A stretch of DNA of 64,000 bases from positions 1 through 64,000 of the forward strand of contig DERO01000022.1 of the NCBI GenBank assembly GCA_002360945.1, read 5' to 3'. Made by a program: the position numbers and the translations under genes. Source of the stretch: Leclercia adecarboxylata. Lineage in GTDB: Bacteria > Pseudomonadota > Gammaproteobacteria > Enterobacterales > Enterobacteriaceae. Shown here piece after piece: positions 62,002 to 64,000 of the stretch (position 1 is the first letter of the stretch; each line of letters opens with the position of its first letter). A model generated the notes under the pieces. It searched no databases and was not told the origin of the DNA. It was given only the letters and a program-made list of their open reading frames with translations.

Positions 62002-63342
62002 TTGAGTACGTTAACGCTTGTTTTAACAGCAGTCGGCTCCGTGCTGTTGCTGCTGTTTTTGGTGATGAAGGCCCGTATGCACGCCTTCGTCGCTTTGATG
62101 GTGGTATCCATTGGTGCAGGTCTCTTTTCCGGAATGCCGCTCGACAAAATCGCTGCGACCATGGAAAAAGGGATGGGAGGCACGTTAGGCTTTCTGGCGA
62201 TTGTGGTCGCGCTTGGCGCGATGTTTGGCAAAATCCTGCATGAAACCGGCGCGGTCGATCAGATCGCCGTTAAAATGCTGAAATCGTTCGGCCACAGCCG
62301 GGCGCACTACGCAATTGGTCTGGCCGGTCTGATCTGCGCGCTACCGCTGTTCTTTGAGGTGGCCGTCGTGCTGCTGATTAGCGTGGCCTTCTCCATGGCG
62401 CGCCATACCGGCACCAACCTGGTGAAGCTGGTTATTCCCCTGTTTGCCGGTGTGGCAGCGGCGGCGGCATTTCTGCTGCCGGGGCCTGCGCCGATGCTGC
62501 TGGCCTCGCAGATGCATGCTGACTTCGGCTGGATGATCCTGATTGGCCTGTGTGCCGCGATCCCGGGAATGATTATCGCCGGTCCGCTGTGGGGCAACTT
62601 CATCAGCCGTTACGTTGAGCTGCACATTCCGGACGACGTCACCGAGCCGCACCTGGGCGAGGGCAAAATGCCGTCGTTCGCCTTCAGCCTGTCGCTGATC
62701 CTGCTGCCGCTGGTGCTGGTTGGCCTGAAAACCATCGCCGCGCGCTTTGTGCCGGTAGGATCGAATGCCTACGAGTGGTTTGAGTTTATCGGCCATCCGT
62801 TCACCGCGATCCTGGTCGCCTGTCTGGTGGCCATTTATGGCCTGGCGATGCGTCAGGGCATGGCGAAAGACCGGGTAATGGAAATCTGCGGCGCGGCGCT
62901 GCAACCGGCAGGGATTATTCTGCTGGTGATCGGTGCGGGCGGGGTGTTCAAGCAGGTGCTGGTAGATTCCGGCGTCGGCCCGGCATTGGGCGAAGCGCTG
63001 ACCGGGATGGGCCTGCCGATTGCGGTGACCTGTTTCGTGCTGGCTGCGGCGGTGCGTATCATTCAGGGCTCTGCGACCGTGGCCTGCTTAACCGCCGTCG
63101 GGCTGGTGATGCCGGTGATTGAGCAGTTGAACTACTCCGGTGCGCAGATGGCAGCGCTGTCTATCTGTATCGCGGGCGGCTCGATTGTGGTGTCACACGT
63201 CAACGATGCGGGCTTCTGGCTGTTCGGTAAATTCACCGGGGCGACAGAAGCGCAAACCCTGAAGACCTGGACGATGATGGAAACCATCCTCGGCACCACC
63301 GGGGCGATTGTCGGGATGATTGCGTTTACGCTGCTGAGCTAG
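62002..63342 (+). CDS. gntU: Low-affinity gluconate transporter GntU
   Basis: Inner-membrane gluconate:H+ symporter of 446 aa of the GntP family, about twelve to fourteen hydrophobic helices, with GGTLGFLAIVVALGAMFGKILHETG near residues 56-80 and GSATVAC near 357. The start codon is TTG at 62002, the same rare start as gntK. Last gene of the gnt operon. Confidence 0.95.
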   Translation: MSTLTLVLTAVGSVLLLLFLVMKARMHAFVALMVVSIGAGLFSGMPLDKIAATMEKGMGGTLGFLAIVVALGAMFGKILHETGAVDQIAVKMLKSFGHSRAHYAIGLAGLICALPLFFEVAVVLLISVAFSMARHTGTNLVKLVIPLFAGVAAAAAFLLPGPAPMLLASQMHADFGWMILIGLCAAIPGMIIAGPLWGNFISRYVELHIPDDVTEPHLGEGKMPSFAFSLSLILLPLVLVGLKTIAARFVPVGSNAYEWFEFIGHPFTAILVACLVAIYGLAMRQGMAKDRVMEICGAALQPAGIILLVIGAGGVFKQVLVDSGVGPALGEALTGMGLPIAVTCFVLAAAVRIIQGSATVACLTAVGLVMPVIEQLNYSGAQMAALSICIAGGSIVVSHVNDAGFWLFGKFTGATEAQTLKTWTMMETILGTTGAIVGMIAFTLLS

Positions 63343-63348
63343 CAGCAA

Positions 63349-63427
63349 TGCCCGGCGGCGCGATGCTTGCCGGGCCTACAAAACCTCGAACCGTAGGCCG
63401 GGTAAGCGCAAGCGCTACCCGGCTTTT
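63349..63427. repeat. BIME after gntU
   Basis: REP TGCCCGGCGGCGCGATGCTTGCCGGGCCTAC and inverted REP GTAGGCCGGGTAAGCGCAAGCGCTACCCGGC with a TTTTTT tail. It runs directly into the stop codon of the next gene on the minus strand. Confidence 0.85.
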
Positions 63428-63874
63428 TTACAGCAGCACGACACCCTCATCTGTACGCAGCCAGCGCGGCGCTTTCAGCGTATCGCTATACAATCCCACC
63501 AGATCTTGCAGCAAATCGCCCGCTACTCTCTCGTCACTTTCTGACAGCGAATGATTCAACAGCAATTGTGTTACCAGTTGGCAATAGCGCCCAAGCTGAT
63601 CCACTTCCGGTTCGAAAACGGGCACGTTCAGTGGCAGATCATTCACCGTCAGGCTCTCTTTCAAATGGTCAGGCACAGGCTCCAGAAGCGTTGGCTGAAG
63701 AAGGGTGAGGCAGGCAGAAAGCCGTCCACACAGCGCCATCTTCTGAGCCGGATCGTCGCATTCAACCAGTACGTCAACAAATCGCGCGCAGTTGTCTGCC
63801 AGCTCGGTGAAATCGGTGGTGTGATCGAAGGGCGTGGTAAATAAAGAATGAGAAAAGCTAAGGGTAGTAGTCAT
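63428..63874 (-). CDS. Unknown 148-aa protein, possibly from a P4-like element
   Basis: I do not recognise a named family. The protein is acidic, mostly helical, without membrane segments or signal peptide, and Leu-rich (CARFVDVLVECDDPAQKMALCG, LVTQLLLNHSLSESDERVAGDLLQDLVGLYSD). A ribosome site is present ahead of ATG 63874 (TTTGGAGGC). It sits where E. coli continues to yhgN/asd, and follows an Ash-like reading frame on the same strand. Small proteins behind Ash-type leaders are common in P4-type satellites, so a mobile origin is possible; this is inference. Confidence 0.6.
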   Translation of the reverse strand: MTTTLSFSHSLFTTPFDHTTDFTELADNCARFVDVLVECDDPAQKMALCGRLSACLTLLQPTLLEPVPDHLKESLTVNDLPLNVPVFEPEVDQLGRYCQLVTQLLLNHSLSESDERVAGDLLQDLVGLYSDTLKAPRWLRTDEGVVLL

Positions 63875-63917
63875 AAGACAGCCTCCAAAGAGTCGTTTTT
63901 TTCCACCACTGGAGAGG

Positions 63918-64000
63918 CTAATCTCGCTGGTGGCGGAACCGAGCAGGGTTAGCCTTACCGGCCTCTTTGGATACCGGCGCGTCTTGCGACGCCCCCGCTC
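63918..64000 (-). CDS. Partial Ash-like short reading frame (cut by window edge)
   Basis: On the minus strand a frame enters from beyond the window and ends at TAG (63920-63918). Its visible end reads GASQDAPVSKEAGKANPARF and six more residues. I associate this kind of peptide with Ash/Icd-like leader proteins of P4-type phages and satellites, from memory. Its start is out of view, so it may be an unexpressed leader. It lies 44 bp ahead of the unknown 148-aa gene. Confidence 0.35.
   Translation of the reverse strand, partial: AGASQDAPVSKEAGKANPARFRHQRD

Noticed and set aside
1..64000. CRISPR arrays, tRNA or rRNA genes, insertion sequences
   Set aside because: No regularly spaced direct repeats, no cloverleaf with CCA end, no transposase-like protein were seen by reading both strands.

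Overview
The window is chromosomal DNA of a member of the Enterobacteriaceae. The core genes (uspA/uspB, pitA, yhiN, yhhT/yhhS, dcrB, yhhQ, tusA, zntA, yhhN/M/L, rsmD, ftsYEX, rpoH, livJ, panM, livKHMGF, ugpBAECQ, yhhA, ggt, yhhY, ryhB, yhhX, yhhW, gntRKU) follow the E. coli K-12 order for this chromosomal arc and their products are very close to the E. coli proteins. The accessory content (phenolic acid decarboxylase, complete aryl-polyene cluster, TRAP transporter between tusA and zntA, orphan TerC) suggests an Enterobacter/Leclercia/Lelliottia-type genus. That assignment is an inference; the sequence does not settle the genus.

Layout. 1-4.5 kb: end of uspA (cut by the window), uspB, pitA, yhiN. 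4.1-9.3 kb: accessory block where K-12 carries nik/rhsB: a one-filter K+ channel protein, a TerC-family protein, a large non-coding palindromic element, a HAD phosphatase, an SDR oxidoreductase, and a LysR regulator divergent from padC. 9.3-25.0 kb: a collinear 18-gene aryl polyene operon (apeA to apeR, minus strand) ending in acpT. In K-12 only acpT is left at this position, next to yhhT. 25.3-29.6 kb: yhhT, yhhS, dcrB, yhhQ, tusA, with a 144-bp palindromic element before yhhQ. 29.8-32.6 kb: DctPQM-type TRAP operon. 32.7-41.5 kb: zntA with its ZntR operator, yhhN, yhhM, yhhL, rsmD, ftsYEX and rpoH with a sigma-E promoter and DnaA boxes. 41.7-48.7 kb: livJ, panM, livKHMGF. 48.8-49.4 kb: a Phd/Doc toxin-antitoxin pair. 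49.5-54.6 kb: ugpBAECQ behind tandem Pho boxes. 54.6-57.4 kb: yhhA, ggt, yhhY. 57.45-57.57 kb: the small RNA RyhB with a Fur box, absent from protein-only views. Then a bactofilin gene, yhhX, yhhW, and the gluconate genes gntR-gntKU with GntR operators and a CRP-like site. The last 0.6 kb holds an unknown 148-aa protein and a short Ash-like reading frame cut by the window edge, which may mark the edge of a P4-like element.

How the genes work together. The ape genes form one tightly overlapping transcription unit that should make an aryl-polyene pigment: starter activation (ApeH), two carrier proteins (ApeE/F) primed by AcpT, ketosynthases and a chain-length-factor-like subunit (ApeO/R/C), ketoreductase (ApeQ), two dehydratases (ApeI/P), methyltransferase (ApeB), acyl/glycosyl transfer (ApeD/J) and an export or outer-membrane set (ApeA/L/M/N/G). 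liv and ugp are ABC importers for branched-chain amino acids and glycerol-3-phosphate. gntKU imports and phosphorylates gluconate. ftsY/ftsEX/rpoH connect protein targeting, division and heat shock.

Intergenic DNA is rich in REP/BIME palindromes and in a second dispersed unit (a CCCTCTCCC/GGGAGAGGG hairpin followed by GGGTGAGGGCATCAGGCCGC). I saw no tRNA, rRNA, CRISPR array, insertion sequence or transposase.
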